Shown here: one piece after another, positions 8,846 through 16,398 of the stretch
Numbering within the stretch: position 1 is the stretch's first letter
How the letters are laid out: every line of letters begins with the position of its first letter
DNA from: Alcaligenaceae bacterium
GTDB taxonomy: Bacteria; Pseudomonadota; Gammaproteobacteria; Burkholderiales; Burkholderiaceae_B
Assembly (NCBI GenBank): GCA_013416395.1
Contig: JACCEP010000014.1
Location: forward strand, 44,786-108,785
DNA: 64,000 nucleotides
Direction of reading: 5' to 3'
The notes under the pieces: generated by a model
Databases searched by the model: none
What the model was told of the DNA's origin: nothing
The model's input: the letters and a program-made list of their open reading frames with translations, nothing else
Program-made: the position numbers and the translations under genes

Positions 8846-8888
8846 GCACCCACTTGCAGCTAACTGAAGTAACTATCAAGGAGTGAGT

Positions 8889-9362
8889 ATGAAAACCGTC
8901 GGACTAGGGCTTTACTTTGAGGATCTTCCTGTAGGCACGAAGTTCAGAACCCTGGCAAGAACCATCCAGGACGCAGATATTTGTGCTTTCTGCAACGTGA
9001 TTCATATGACTGAAGTCCTCTTTACTGACATGGAGTTCATGAGGAATGAGTCTGATATCAAAGGCCGACTCGCCCCAGGCGCACTGAGCTATTGTTTTGC
9101 AGAAGGACTGCTCGCGCAAGCAACGATGCAGAAAACCGGTTACGCGTTTCTTAATATGGAGTTAAACATTGAGAACCCGGCGTTTGCGGAAGATACTATT
9201 CACGTTGAATGCGAGGTGATAGAAGCGCGGCTCTCAAAGAGTCGTGCAGGTCGGGGATTGATTCGAACCCACAACAAGGTTATCAACCAAGACGGGAAAG
9301 TCATTCTGACTTATACACCACTTCGCATGATCAAGTGTCGGAGCGACGGGGGAGTCAAATAG
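8889..9362 (+). CDS. MaoC-like hot-dog dehydratase
   Basis: A 157-residue single hot-dog protein of the MaoC/(R)-hydratase group. FEDLPVGTKFRTLARTIQDA is the common opening and RLAPGALSYCFAEGLL lies in the central helix. The Asp and His of the usual hydratase motif are not obvious (ICAFCNVIHMTEVLF), so hydratase activity is likely rather than certain. AAGGAG five bases before ATG 8889 sets the start. Its stop codon shares a base with the GTG of the following CoA-transferase, so the two are translationally coupled. It probably hydrates the enoyl-CoA made by the preceding dehydrogenase. Confidence 0.8.
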   Translation: MKTVGLGLYFEDLPVGTKFRTLARTIQDADICAFCNVIHMTEVLFTDMEFMRNESDIKGRLAPGALSYCFAEGLLAQATMQKTGYAFLNMELNIENPAFAEDTIHVECEVIEARLSKSRAGRGLIRTHNKVINQDGKVILTYTPLRMIKCRSDGGVK

Positions 9363-10576
9363 TGGACCACCTGAATTCTGAAGGCCCTGGCGGGCCGCTT
9401 TCCGGTATTCGAGTTCTTGACCTTACGATTAATGTGCTCGGACCAGTTGCTACGCAGCTCTTAGGAGACATGGGGGCCGATGTCATTAAGATAGAACCGC
9501 CGCAAGGGGATCCGATGCGAGAGAGCGGCCAGGGAAGGAATCCTGGAATGTCAGCTTTTTTCCTGAACATGAATCGGAATAAGCGAAGTGTAGTTCTTGA
9601 TCTTAAAGACCATGACGGGCGAGAGGCACTGCTAAGGTTAATAGCAGGGGCTGATGTCCTTGTTCATGCGATGCGGCCTCGTGCCGCAGAGCGGTTGGGC
9701 ATTGATTACGATTCTCTCAAGGCGGAGAACCCGCGTCTTATTCATGCGTCTGCTCCCGGATATGACCCAGACGGACCCTTTCGAGATAGGCCTGCTTACG
9801 ATGATGTTATTCAGGGTGAAAGTGGTCTGGCCGACATGGTTCGACTCGCAACTGGAACCCCCGGCTATCTGCCTACCGTTAGCGTAGATAAAACCTGCGG
9901 AGTGTACCTAGCTATGGCAATCAGTATGACCTTGTACAACCGTGAACGCACGGGAAAGGGCCAGCAGGTACAGATTCCGATGCTTGAGTCGATGCTGTCG
10001 TTCAACCTTATCGAACACCTGTGCTCCGGCACCTTTGATGATGCGGGGGGAATAGGCTATGCGCGGGCGTTATCGACGCATCGAAAACCCTACAAGACCA
10101 AAGATGGCTACATATGTTTACTAGCCGTCAATGATGACCAGTGGAAGCGTTTATTGATCGCGCTTAAGCGCGCGGATGTCATTAACGAGCCGAAATACTC
10201 GACGATTACCGAGCGCACTCGAAACATCAATGATTTGTACGCGACTGTGGCAGAGGCGGTTGAGCAATTCTCTTCCGCTCATTTACATCAGGCGTTGACA
10301 GAGGCCGATATTCCTCATGGCCCTATGAATCGCCTAGTTGAGCTCCTCGATAATGAATACCTCCAACAAACTGGTTTCTTCAGGCGATATGAGCACCCTA
10401 GCGAAGGCCTTGTCGTCACTACGGAAATACCGCAGAGATTTTCTGGGACACCCGCTCGTATCCGGCTCGCGCCTCCTCGGCTCGGGGAACACACAGAACA
10501 GGTTCTACGCGAGGTTGGATGCTCTGCGGCGGTCATAGCGAAGATCATGGGGCCGTGTTCTAAAGCACAGCACTGA
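9362..10576 (+). CDS. CaiB/BaiF family III CoA-transferase
   Basis: A 404-residue CoA-transferase starting at GTG 9362, which overlaps the MaoC stop codon by one base and has GGGGGAG upstream; the longer open frame upstream is a shadow of the MaoC gene. Motifs are RVLDLTINVLGPVATQLLGD at the N-terminus and GYDPDGPFRDRPAYDDVIQG, whose Asp after AY is the expected catalytic acyl-carrying residue. Probable role: transfer of CoA to the growth substrate, or recycling of CoA between acids. It is the second of three such proteins in the window and the first of two in this cluster. Confidence 0.9.
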   Translation: MDHLNSEGPGGPLSGIRVLDLTINVLGPVATQLLGDMGADVIKIEPPQGDPMRESGQGRNPGMSAFFLNMNRNKRSVVLDLKDHDGREALLRLIAGADVLVHAMRPRAAERLGIDYDSLKAENPRLIHASAPGYDPDGPFRDRPAYDDVIQGESGLADMVRLATGTPGYLPTVSVDKTCGVYLAMAISMTLYNRERTGKGQQVQIPMLESMLSFNLIEHLCSGTFDDAGGIGYARALSTHRKPYKTKDGYICLLAVNDDQWKRLLIALKRADVINEPKYSTITERTRNINDLYATVAEAVEQFSSAHLHQALTEADIPHGPMNRLVELLDNEYLQQTGFFRRYEHPSEGLVVTTEIPQRFSGTPARIRLAPPRLGEHTEQVLREVGCSAAVIAKIMGPCSKAQH

Positions 10577-10608
10577 ATTTATATTTATGAAGAGGGTAGG
10601 AGGCTGAC

Positions 10609-11376
10609 ATGCAAGGGCTTAAAGGAAAAACCGTAATCATCACCGGCGGAGCTGGTGGCATAGGGGCTGCATTGTGCCGGCGATTCTCGCAGTACGGCGC
10701 CAAAGTGGCCATATTTGATCTTAATGGCGAAGCTGCGAGTGCGCTGGCAAGCGAGCTTGGTCAATCAGGAGGAGAGTCGGCTGCCTATGCGGTTGACATC
10801 ACTGATAGTTCAGCCGTTCAACTTGCAGTAGATAAAGTAAGTAAGGAGCTGGGGTCGGTTGATGTGTTAGTCAATAATGCGGGCTGGGATTACGGCGCGC
10901 GCTTTATCGATACAGAACCCGATATTTGGCAGAAAATCATCGCGATCAATCTGGTAGGGCCCTTAAATATGCATCGCTCAGTTCTTAAGATCATGATTGA
11001 GCGGGGCAACGGTCGAATCGTCAATATTGCTTCTGATGCCGGTCGGGTGGGTTCTTCCGGCGAGGCGGTGTACTCCGCGTGTAAGGGGGGGGTTATCTCC
11101 TTTTCCAAGACTATCGCTCGAGAGGTCGCTCGTCAGAAGATCAATGTAAACGTTGTCTGTCCAGGACCGACGGATACGCCGCTTTTCCGCGATTTTGCTG
11201 GCGAAGGCGAAAACGGGGAGAAACTTAAGAACGCTTTGACTCGAGCGATTCCATTCGGGCGGCTGGGGCAGCCTGAGGACTTGGCAGGAGCCGTCTGTTT
11301 TCTTGCCAGCGATGATGCCGCTTTCATTACGGGTCAGGTTCTCAGTGTTTCAGGTGGTTTAACTATGGCGGGGTAG
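10609..11376 (+). CDS. SDR dehydrogenase, BadH-like (2-hydroxycyclohexanecarboxyl-CoA dehydrogenase type)
   Basis: A 255-residue SDR. TGGAGGIG is the cofactor motif, NNAGWDYGARF follows, and the active site has NIASDAGRVGSSGEAVYSACKGG with the Tyr and Lys in place. NIASDAxRVGSSGEAVY, VNVVCPGPTDT and ITGQVLSVSGGLTM at the C-terminus strongly resemble BadH of the anaerobic cyclohexanecarboxylate/benzoate pathway. BadH oxidises a ring hydroxyl on an alicyclic acyl-CoA to the ketone. The call is from recalled motif similarity, and many uncharacterised SDRs share it. Its neighbours, acyl-CoA dehydrogenase, hydratase and CoA-transferases, fit such a step; no BadI ring hydrolase is clearly recognisable. 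Confidence 0.8.
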   Translation: MQGLKGKTVIITGGAGGIGAALCRRFSQYGAKVAIFDLNGEAASALASELGQSGGESAAYAVDITDSSAVQLAVDKVSKELGSVDVLVNNAGWDYGARFIDTEPDIWQKIIAINLVGPLNMHRSVLKIMIERGNGRIVNIASDAGRVGSSGEAVYSACKGGVISFSKTIAREVARQKINVNVVCPGPTDTPLFRDFAGEGENGEKLKNALTRAIPFGRLGQPEDLAGAVCFLASDDAAFITGQVLSVSGGLTMAG

Positions 11377-11383
11377 ACAAAAG

Positions 11384-12181
11384 ATGGTTGCCAAGTCTTT
11401 GCTGAATATTGGTTGTGAAGGTCGGGTTGGGGTTATTGAGTTGGCCAGACCCGAAAAGTTCAATTGCCTTTCAATAGATCTGTTCAAAGAGCTCGGGTCT
11501 GCTCTCGATGTTTTTGAACAATCGGATGACATTGCCGCTTTAGTGATTTGTGGACAGGGGAAGAATTTTTGTACGGGTGCGCAGTTGGATGAAGTCGAGC
11601 TGATCCGAGCAGATGAGTCTCGTCTAAGGGAGTTCATGGAGCTTGGGCACCATGTCTTGGATCGTCTCGAGAACAGCCGACTTCCAGTGTTTGCCGCGAT
11701 TGAGGGGCTGTGTCTTGCCGGCGGGCTGGAGCTCATGCTGGCTTGCGATATTGCCTTCGCGGGGCGGTCAGCGCGGCTCGGGGATCAGCATGGCCAGTTT
11801 GGTTTGGTACCAGGATGGGGTGGAAGTCAGCGTCTTCCAAAGGTGGTGGGTCAACGCCGGGCTTTGGATTTGTTTTTAAGTGTGCGATGGCTTGATTCAA
11901 AGGATGCGCTGGAGTGGGGACTGCTGAATTATGTTGTTGATGATGGAGGCGCGAGGGCAGCCGCGCTGGCATATGCACAGAAGATAGGAACACGAAGCGC
12001 CGCTGGAATGGCGCTCATGAAGCAACTTGCGCGCTTCGCGGATCGGAATGCGGTGAGCGTCGGAAAGAAGGCGGAGATTGACATTGCTGTCTCAGTATTG
12101 ATGTCCGCTGATGTGACAGAAGGATTAGCAGCTTTTAAAGAGAAACGAAAACCAAACTTCGGCCAAGATGTCACGAAGTGA
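11384..12181 (+). CDS. Enoyl-CoA hydratase/isomerase (crotonase) family protein
   Basis: A 265-residue crotonase-fold protein. The oxyanion-hole segments GKNFCTGAQLDE and EGLCLAGGLELMLACDIAFA are clear. In the loop that carries the first catalytic Glu of rat enoyl-CoA hydratase, this protein reads GDQHGQFGLVPGWGGSQRL, placing His where Glu is expected, and Asp where the second Glu would be. It may therefore be a hydrolase, isomerase or ring-opening enzyme rather than a simple hydratase. It begins seven bases after the BadH-like gene, which suggests that it acts next in the pathway, perhaps on the ketone product. Confidence 0.8.
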   Translation: MVAKSLLNIGCEGRVGVIELARPEKFNCLSIDLFKELGSALDVFEQSDDIAALVICGQGKNFCTGAQLDEVELIRADESRLREFMELGHHVLDRLENSRLPVFAAIEGLCLAGGLELMLACDIAFAGRSARLGDQHGQFGLVPGWGGSQRLPKVVGQRRALDLFLSVRWLDSKDALEWGLLNYVVDDGGARAAALAYAQKIGTRSAAGMALMKQLARFADRNAVSVGKKAEIDIAVSVLMSADVTEGLAAFKEKRKPNFGQDVTK

Positions 12182-12219
12182 ATCTTTAGTCTTGGACTCA
12201 GAAAGAACGGGAGAAAATC

Positions 12220-13197
12220 ATGATAAATTTTTCTAAAGTAATTCCTATTTGTTTGCTTGCCATGGCGGTCGGTGTTGGACAGAAGGCGTCCGCTCAAGGT
12301 ACATATCCACAAAAGCCAATAAAGGTTGTGATCGGGTTCAGCGCTGGCGGTGGAACGGATGCTGTTTTGCGTATATTAGCAAGCGGAATGGCGAAAAATC
12401 TCAAGGTTCCAGTCGTTGTGGAGAACCGTCCTGGAGCCAATGGCAACATTGCGAATCAGGATGTAGCTCATGCGCAATGTGATGGCTATACGTTGGTCTA
12501 CAACACATCTTCAATGGTTCTGAGTCCGTATCAGTATAAAGATCTGGCGTACGATTTTCGAAAGGATCTCAAGCCAATCGTTTTGGCAAATAATTTTCCC
12601 TTGCTTCTCGCTGCGAAGCTTGATCTCCCGGTACAAAACGTGCAAGAGCTTGCGCAGTACCTCCGTGATCACCCCGGATCAGTTAACTATGCATCGGCCG
12701 GCCTGGGAAACATCACACACTTAGGAATGATTCAGCTGCTTGAGAAGATTGGTGCCCAAGCCTCTCACGTCCCCTATCGCGGCGAAGCCCCAGCTATGAC
12801 TGATTTGATGGGGGGGCACGTTGATATCTATATGGGAACCTCAGCGGGGATGCTGCCTTTGGTAAACGATAAGCGGGTAAAAGGTATGGCAGTTACCAGT
12901 CGATCAAGGATGTCTCAAGCCCCAAGTCTGCCAACGCTTGCTGAGACTCTGATGCCCGGTACCGAGATCGGGGCCTGGTCTGGATTCATGGCGCCAGCTT
13001 GCATTTCTGAAAAAATCCTAGCGAAGTTGAACAAGGCTATCAACGAAGTACTGGAAGATCCAGAAATTCGTGCGAATTTAACTGCCCAGGGTGCCGAACC
13101 GCGTGGTTCCACTGTGCAAGAGTATGCAGACTTTATCCAGTCCGAGTACGAGCGATGGGGTAAAGCTTTCAAAGCGGCAGGCATCAAACCTGAGTGA
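12220..13197 (+). CDS. Bug-family (TctC-like) periplasmic solute receptor
   Basis: A 325-residue receptor with a signal peptide ending near QKASAQ at about residue 26. The mature start TYPQKPIKVVIGFSAGGGTDA, PVVVENRPGANGN and SHVPYRGEAPAMTDL are Bug hallmarks. GGGAGA precedes ATG 12220. No TctA or TctB membrane partner is encoded nearby, so it would work with a transporter elsewhere. Its position inside the enzyme cluster suggests that it binds the acid degraded by the cluster. It is clearly a paralogue of the receptor at 3129-4136, but diverged. Confidence 0.9.
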   Translation: MINFSKVIPICLLAMAVGVGQKASAQGTYPQKPIKVVIGFSAGGGTDAVLRILASGMAKNLKVPVVVENRPGANGNIANQDVAHAQCDGYTLVYNTSSMVLSPYQYKDLAYDFRKDLKPIVLANNFPLLLAAKLDLPVQNVQELAQYLRDHPGSVNYASAGLGNITHLGMIQLLEKIGAQASHVPYRGEAPAMTDLMGGHVDIYMGTSAGMLPLVNDKRVKGMAVTSRSRMSQAPSLPTLAETLMPGTEIGAWSGFMAPACISEKILAKLNKAINEVLEDPEIRANLTAQGAEPRGSTVQEYADFIQSEYERWGKAFKAAGIKPE

Positions 13198-13323
13198 TCG
13201 ATTTGCGAACAGCCCGACGCGGTGTATTGAGTCGGGTTGGCTAGCTTCTAGATAACTATTTCTTTCGCGAGTCGCGTCTGTGGTATTCGTGATACGCCTG
13301 CGAGTCAATTCGAGGTAGATAAT

Positions 13324-14469
13324 ATGGCAGGGCCCTTAGCCGGATTTAAAATTATTGAGTTTGCAGGTATTGGGCCAGGTCCCATGTGTGCGATGCTGCT
13401 TGCCGACCTTGGTGCGACCGTTCTGAGGATTGATCGGAAACAGCCAGCGAACCTCGGAATTCCAAGGCCACTAAAGTACAACACCCTTTTGCGGAATAGG
13501 TACTCGATCGCTTTAGATCTCAAAAATGAGAAAGCAACGGCGCTGGCTCTCGAGATGGCTGGGCAGGCAGACGCGGTGTTGGAAGGATTTCGGCCAGGAA
13601 CCATGGAGCGTCTGGGACTCGGGCCGGATGATTGTATGGCCATCAACTCGAAGTTGGTCTATGGGCGAGTGACAGGATGGGGACAAGACGGTCCACTATC
13701 TGCTTATGCCGGCCATGATGTTAATTATTTAGCGCTTACTGGCGTACTGGATGCGATCGGACGATCTGGTCAGCCCCCCTCTATTCCGTTGAATATTATT
13801 GGCGACTATGCAGGTGGTTCTCTTTATTTGGCAGTAGGGATGCTGGCTGCCCTGCTTCATGCACATCAAACCGGTCAGGGACAAGTCGTGGACGCGGCAA
13901 TTGTCGACGGAGCAGCACACCTTTCGTCCACATTTTTTGGGTTGATTGCTGGCGGGATTTGGCAGCATGAGCGAGGTACGAATATCTTGGATGGCGGAGC
14001 CCCTTTCTATGACTGCTATGTTTGTAGCGATGGCAAGTACGTCAGCGTGGGACCGGTTGAATCGAAGTTCTATGATGTCCTATTGTCTGCGCTTGAAATT
14101 AATCCGTCCTCTTTCGGTCCACATAGCGATCGCGAATCATGGCCTGCGATAAAGGAAGCGTTAGCTACTCGTTTTCGGGAAAAGAGTCGCGACGACTGGG
14201 TAGCGTTGCTTGAGCAATCAGATGCATGCGCGGCAGGAGTGCTCAGCTTTGCGGAAGCGCCAGAGCACCCCCATTTAAAGGCTCGGAAAACGTATGTCGA
14301 AATCGATGGGATCGTACAACCTGCGCCAGCACCAAGATTTTCTCTTACGCGACCGGAGCGACCTCGCCCTCCCCAAGGCACAAGCTCAGCTTTGAATCAG
14401 GAGGCGTTGGCTGCGTGGCTTACGCCGGACCGGATAGCCGAGCTTCGAGCAAGTGGTGTTTTAGACTGA
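13324..14469 (+). CDS. Alpha-methylacyl-CoA racemase-like family III CoA-transferase
   Basis: A 381-residue protein beginning MAGPLAGFKIIEFAGIGPGP, the racemase-type opening. His131 in GHDVNYLAL, Asp161 in IIGDYAGGS and Glu246 in GPVESKFY line up, each five residues later, with the His126/Asp156/Glu241 set I recall for the Mycobacterium tuberculosis enzyme. That spacing favours a racemase, which epimerises 2-methyl-branched acyl-CoAs, over a transferase. Such activity would let an S-specific acyl-CoA dehydrogenase accept both epimers. It lies 126 bases after the Bug gene and 93 bases before a crotonase gene. Confidence 0.82.
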   Translation: MAGPLAGFKIIEFAGIGPGPMCAMLLADLGATVLRIDRKQPANLGIPRPLKYNTLLRNRYSIALDLKNEKATALALEMAGQADAVLEGFRPGTMERLGLGPDDCMAINSKLVYGRVTGWGQDGPLSAYAGHDVNYLALTGVLDAIGRSGQPPSIPLNIIGDYAGGSLYLAVGMLAALLHAHQTGQGQVVDAAIVDGAAHLSSTFFGLIAGGIWQHERGTNILDGGAPFYDCYVCSDGKYVSVGPVESKFYDVLLSALEINPSSFGPHSDRESWPAIKEALATRFREKSRDDWVALLEQSDACAAGVLSFAEAPEHPHLKARKTYVEIDGIVQPAPAPRFSLTRPERPRPPQGTSSALNQEALAAWLTPDRIAELRASGVLD

Positions 14470-14562
14470 TCGATTTTTTACATATAGTTTCTCGCCGGTC
14501 AGCTGACCTTGCACAGGAGGTGCGGGGCCTGAGAGGGCCGACTAATTTTTAAGGTAGACACA

Positions 14563-15372
14563 ATGACTAATCGTTATGACCGTTATCAGCGACTCTCCTT
14601 TGACAGGCCGCACCCACGCGTATTGCGGATCACCATACGATCTCCGTTGAAAATGGGAGCAATGGATTCGATTTTGCATCGTGAAGTATCGGAAATATGG
14701 CATGACGTAGACACGGATGAGAGCGTGTCTGCGGTGATTATTACAGGGGAAGGAAAGACGTTTTCAGCGGGCGGCGATTTGAATCATGAACGTAAGGTGT
14801 GCGACGACTATCGCCTGCGAATGGAAGTGATGGCTGAGGCCCGCAAGTTAGTGACTGGTATGCTCGATTGCCGTAAGCCCATCGTCAGCGCGGCACGTGG
14901 GTGGGCCGTGGGAGCTGGGTTGGCTTGCGTGATCTTGGCTGATGTTTCAATCGCTGCAAAGGATGCGAAGTTCTCAGACGGTCATCTCAAAATCGGCGTT
15001 GCTGCAGGTGATCACGCCACAATTATCTGGCCCCTGCTTTGTGGAATGGCAAAAGCGAAATACTTTCTTATGACCGCAGAGGCCTTTACCGGTGAAGAAG
15101 CAGAGCGGATGAACTTAATATCATTGGCAGTTCCCGATGAAGAGGTGGAAGAGCGTGCAGTGGCAGTTGCAACTCGCCTGGCTGAGTCAGCCCCAGCGGC
15201 AGTTCGTTGGACAAAGTTGATGTTGAACCATTGGACAAAGGCAGCTTTACCCATTTTTGACGCGTCTTTGGCACTGGAGTTTATTGGTTTCGGCGGTCCG
15301 GAAGGAAAGGAGGGAATCGATGCGTTCTTGCAAAAGCGTGAGCCACAGTTCGATCAGGATAACGTTGCTTGA
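14563..15372 (+). CDS. Enoyl-CoA hydratase/isomerase (crotonase) family protein
   Basis: A 269-residue crotonase-fold protein. GKTFSAGGDLNHE and RGWAVGAGLACVILADVSIA form the oxyanion hole. The loop normally carrying the catalytic Glu reads SDGHLKIGVAAGDHATIIWP, again with His at the Glu position and a distinctive GDHA string. The reaction may thus differ from plain hydration, for example decarboxylation, isomerisation or C-C cleavage. It belongs to the same transcriptional direction as the racemase-like gene 93 bases upstream, and is followed after 120 bases by the regulator. Confidence 0.8.
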   Translation: MTNRYDRYQRLSFDRPHPRVLRITIRSPLKMGAMDSILHREVSEIWHDVDTDESVSAVIITGEGKTFSAGGDLNHERKVCDDYRLRMEVMAEARKLVTGMLDCRKPIVSAARGWAVGAGLACVILADVSIAAKDAKFSDGHLKIGVAAGDHATIIWPLLCGMAKAKYFLMTAEAFTGEEAERMNLISLAVPDEEVEERAVAVATRLAESAPAAVRWTKLMLNHWTKAALPIFDASLALEFIGFGGPEGKEGIDAFLQKREPQFDQDNVA

Positions 15373-15492
15373 TTATCAGGTTGTACTTGCAAGAGGCTAC
15401 TGCACGTTTGGTTCCTTAAGCGTTCGATTTCCAGTAACATCGCTTTGGTTTGACTATGGTCGAGCCAGAGCGGTTTTAATTTCCTGATAATA

Positions 15493-16329
15493 ATGAATGG
15501 ACTTATGACAGTAAAAGAGCAGGGCGCTCAGCGTGCGGCAGGAGCGGGCCGTGAGCCTGGAGGGGGGCCTCGCTCTCTTACACGAATATTAGGAATTTTC
15601 GGTATCTTGTCGAAGTCTAGTGACGGTTTGTCCTTGACGGATTTGAGTCTGGAGTTGGAGTCACCGAAAAGCAGCCTTTTGAATCTGCTTCGCCCACTTG
15701 TGACTGATGGGTACTTGGTAAATGATGGTGGTTGCTACAGGCTTGGCCCGTCGATATACCGTCTTTCCGCACACATACTCGCAAGTTGGGATTTTCCCCG
15801 TTTAATTCGTCCGTTCATGGAGGAGCTGGCAGGGAGATCTGGTGAGTCTGTCTTGCTGAGTGTCCTCAATCGTGACGCTGAGGTCGCAACTTACGTTGAA
15901 ATCATACCCAGCCCTCATCCTGTTCGTTATCAAATCCCGGTGGGGACGACTCGGCCGTTGTACGCGAGTTCGGCGGGCAGGCTGTTACTGGCGTATGCGG
16001 ACAAAGCATGGCGCGACTCCTATCTGAAATCAGTGACATTCAAGTCCAAGACTGCTGTCCCCATGAACCGGGCATGGCTGAGGCAAGATGTTGAGCAAAT
16101 CCGGATCGCGGGAGCGGCATCTTCTATCGATGTTTATACGATTGGGCTCGCTGCGGTTACAGCGCCGGTATTTGAAGTGGACGGACATTGTGTAGCAGCG
16201 CTCACGTTGGCAGGACCGACGGAACGATTCCGTCATGAACTGGAGAGTAAGAAGGCGATGCTACTGGATGTCGCTGCGAGGGCCTCTGGAATTGTCATAG
16301 CAAAGGGTGGGGAAGGCGGTTTTTATTAG
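15493..16329 (+). CDS. IclR-family transcriptional regulator
   Basis: A 278-residue IclR protein. The N-terminal winged helix-turn-helix runs from about residue 28 (RSLTRILGIFG, then GLSLTDLSLELESPKSSLLN), and the effector domain contains PVRYQIPVGTTRPLYASSAGRLLLA, the usual signature. IclR proteins commonly bind small organic acids and control aromatic and acid catabolism. Lying inside the cluster in the same direction, it most likely regulates it. The inverted repeats at 6494-6543 are the best candidate operator. The ATG at 15493 is followed by an in-frame ATG at 15505; the choice is not certain. Confidence 0.88.
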   Translation: MNGLMTVKEQGAQRAAGAGREPGGGPRSLTRILGIFGILSKSSDGLSLTDLSLELESPKSSLLNLLRPLVTDGYLVNDGGCYRLGPSIYRLSAHILASWDFPRLIRPFMEELAGRSGESVLLSVLNRDAEVATYVEIIPSPHPVRYQIPVGTTRPLYASSAGRLLLAYADKAWRDSYLKSVTFKSKTAVPMNRAWLRQDVEQIRIAGAASSIDVYTIGLAAVTAPVFEVDGHCVAALTLAGPTERFRHELESKKAMLLDVAARASGIVIAKGGEGGFY

Positions 16330-16398
16330 TGGGCGGTACATGCTGAGACTGTCCACCCTTGTTGTCGAGGTCGGGTCATTTACCTGTGGGGATAAATC

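Noticed and set aside
9209..9361. N-terminal extension of the CoA-transferase starting at 9209
   Set aside because: The extension overlaps the MaoC gene in another frame, has no homology, and a GTG with a good ribosome site at 9362 gives the normal family start.
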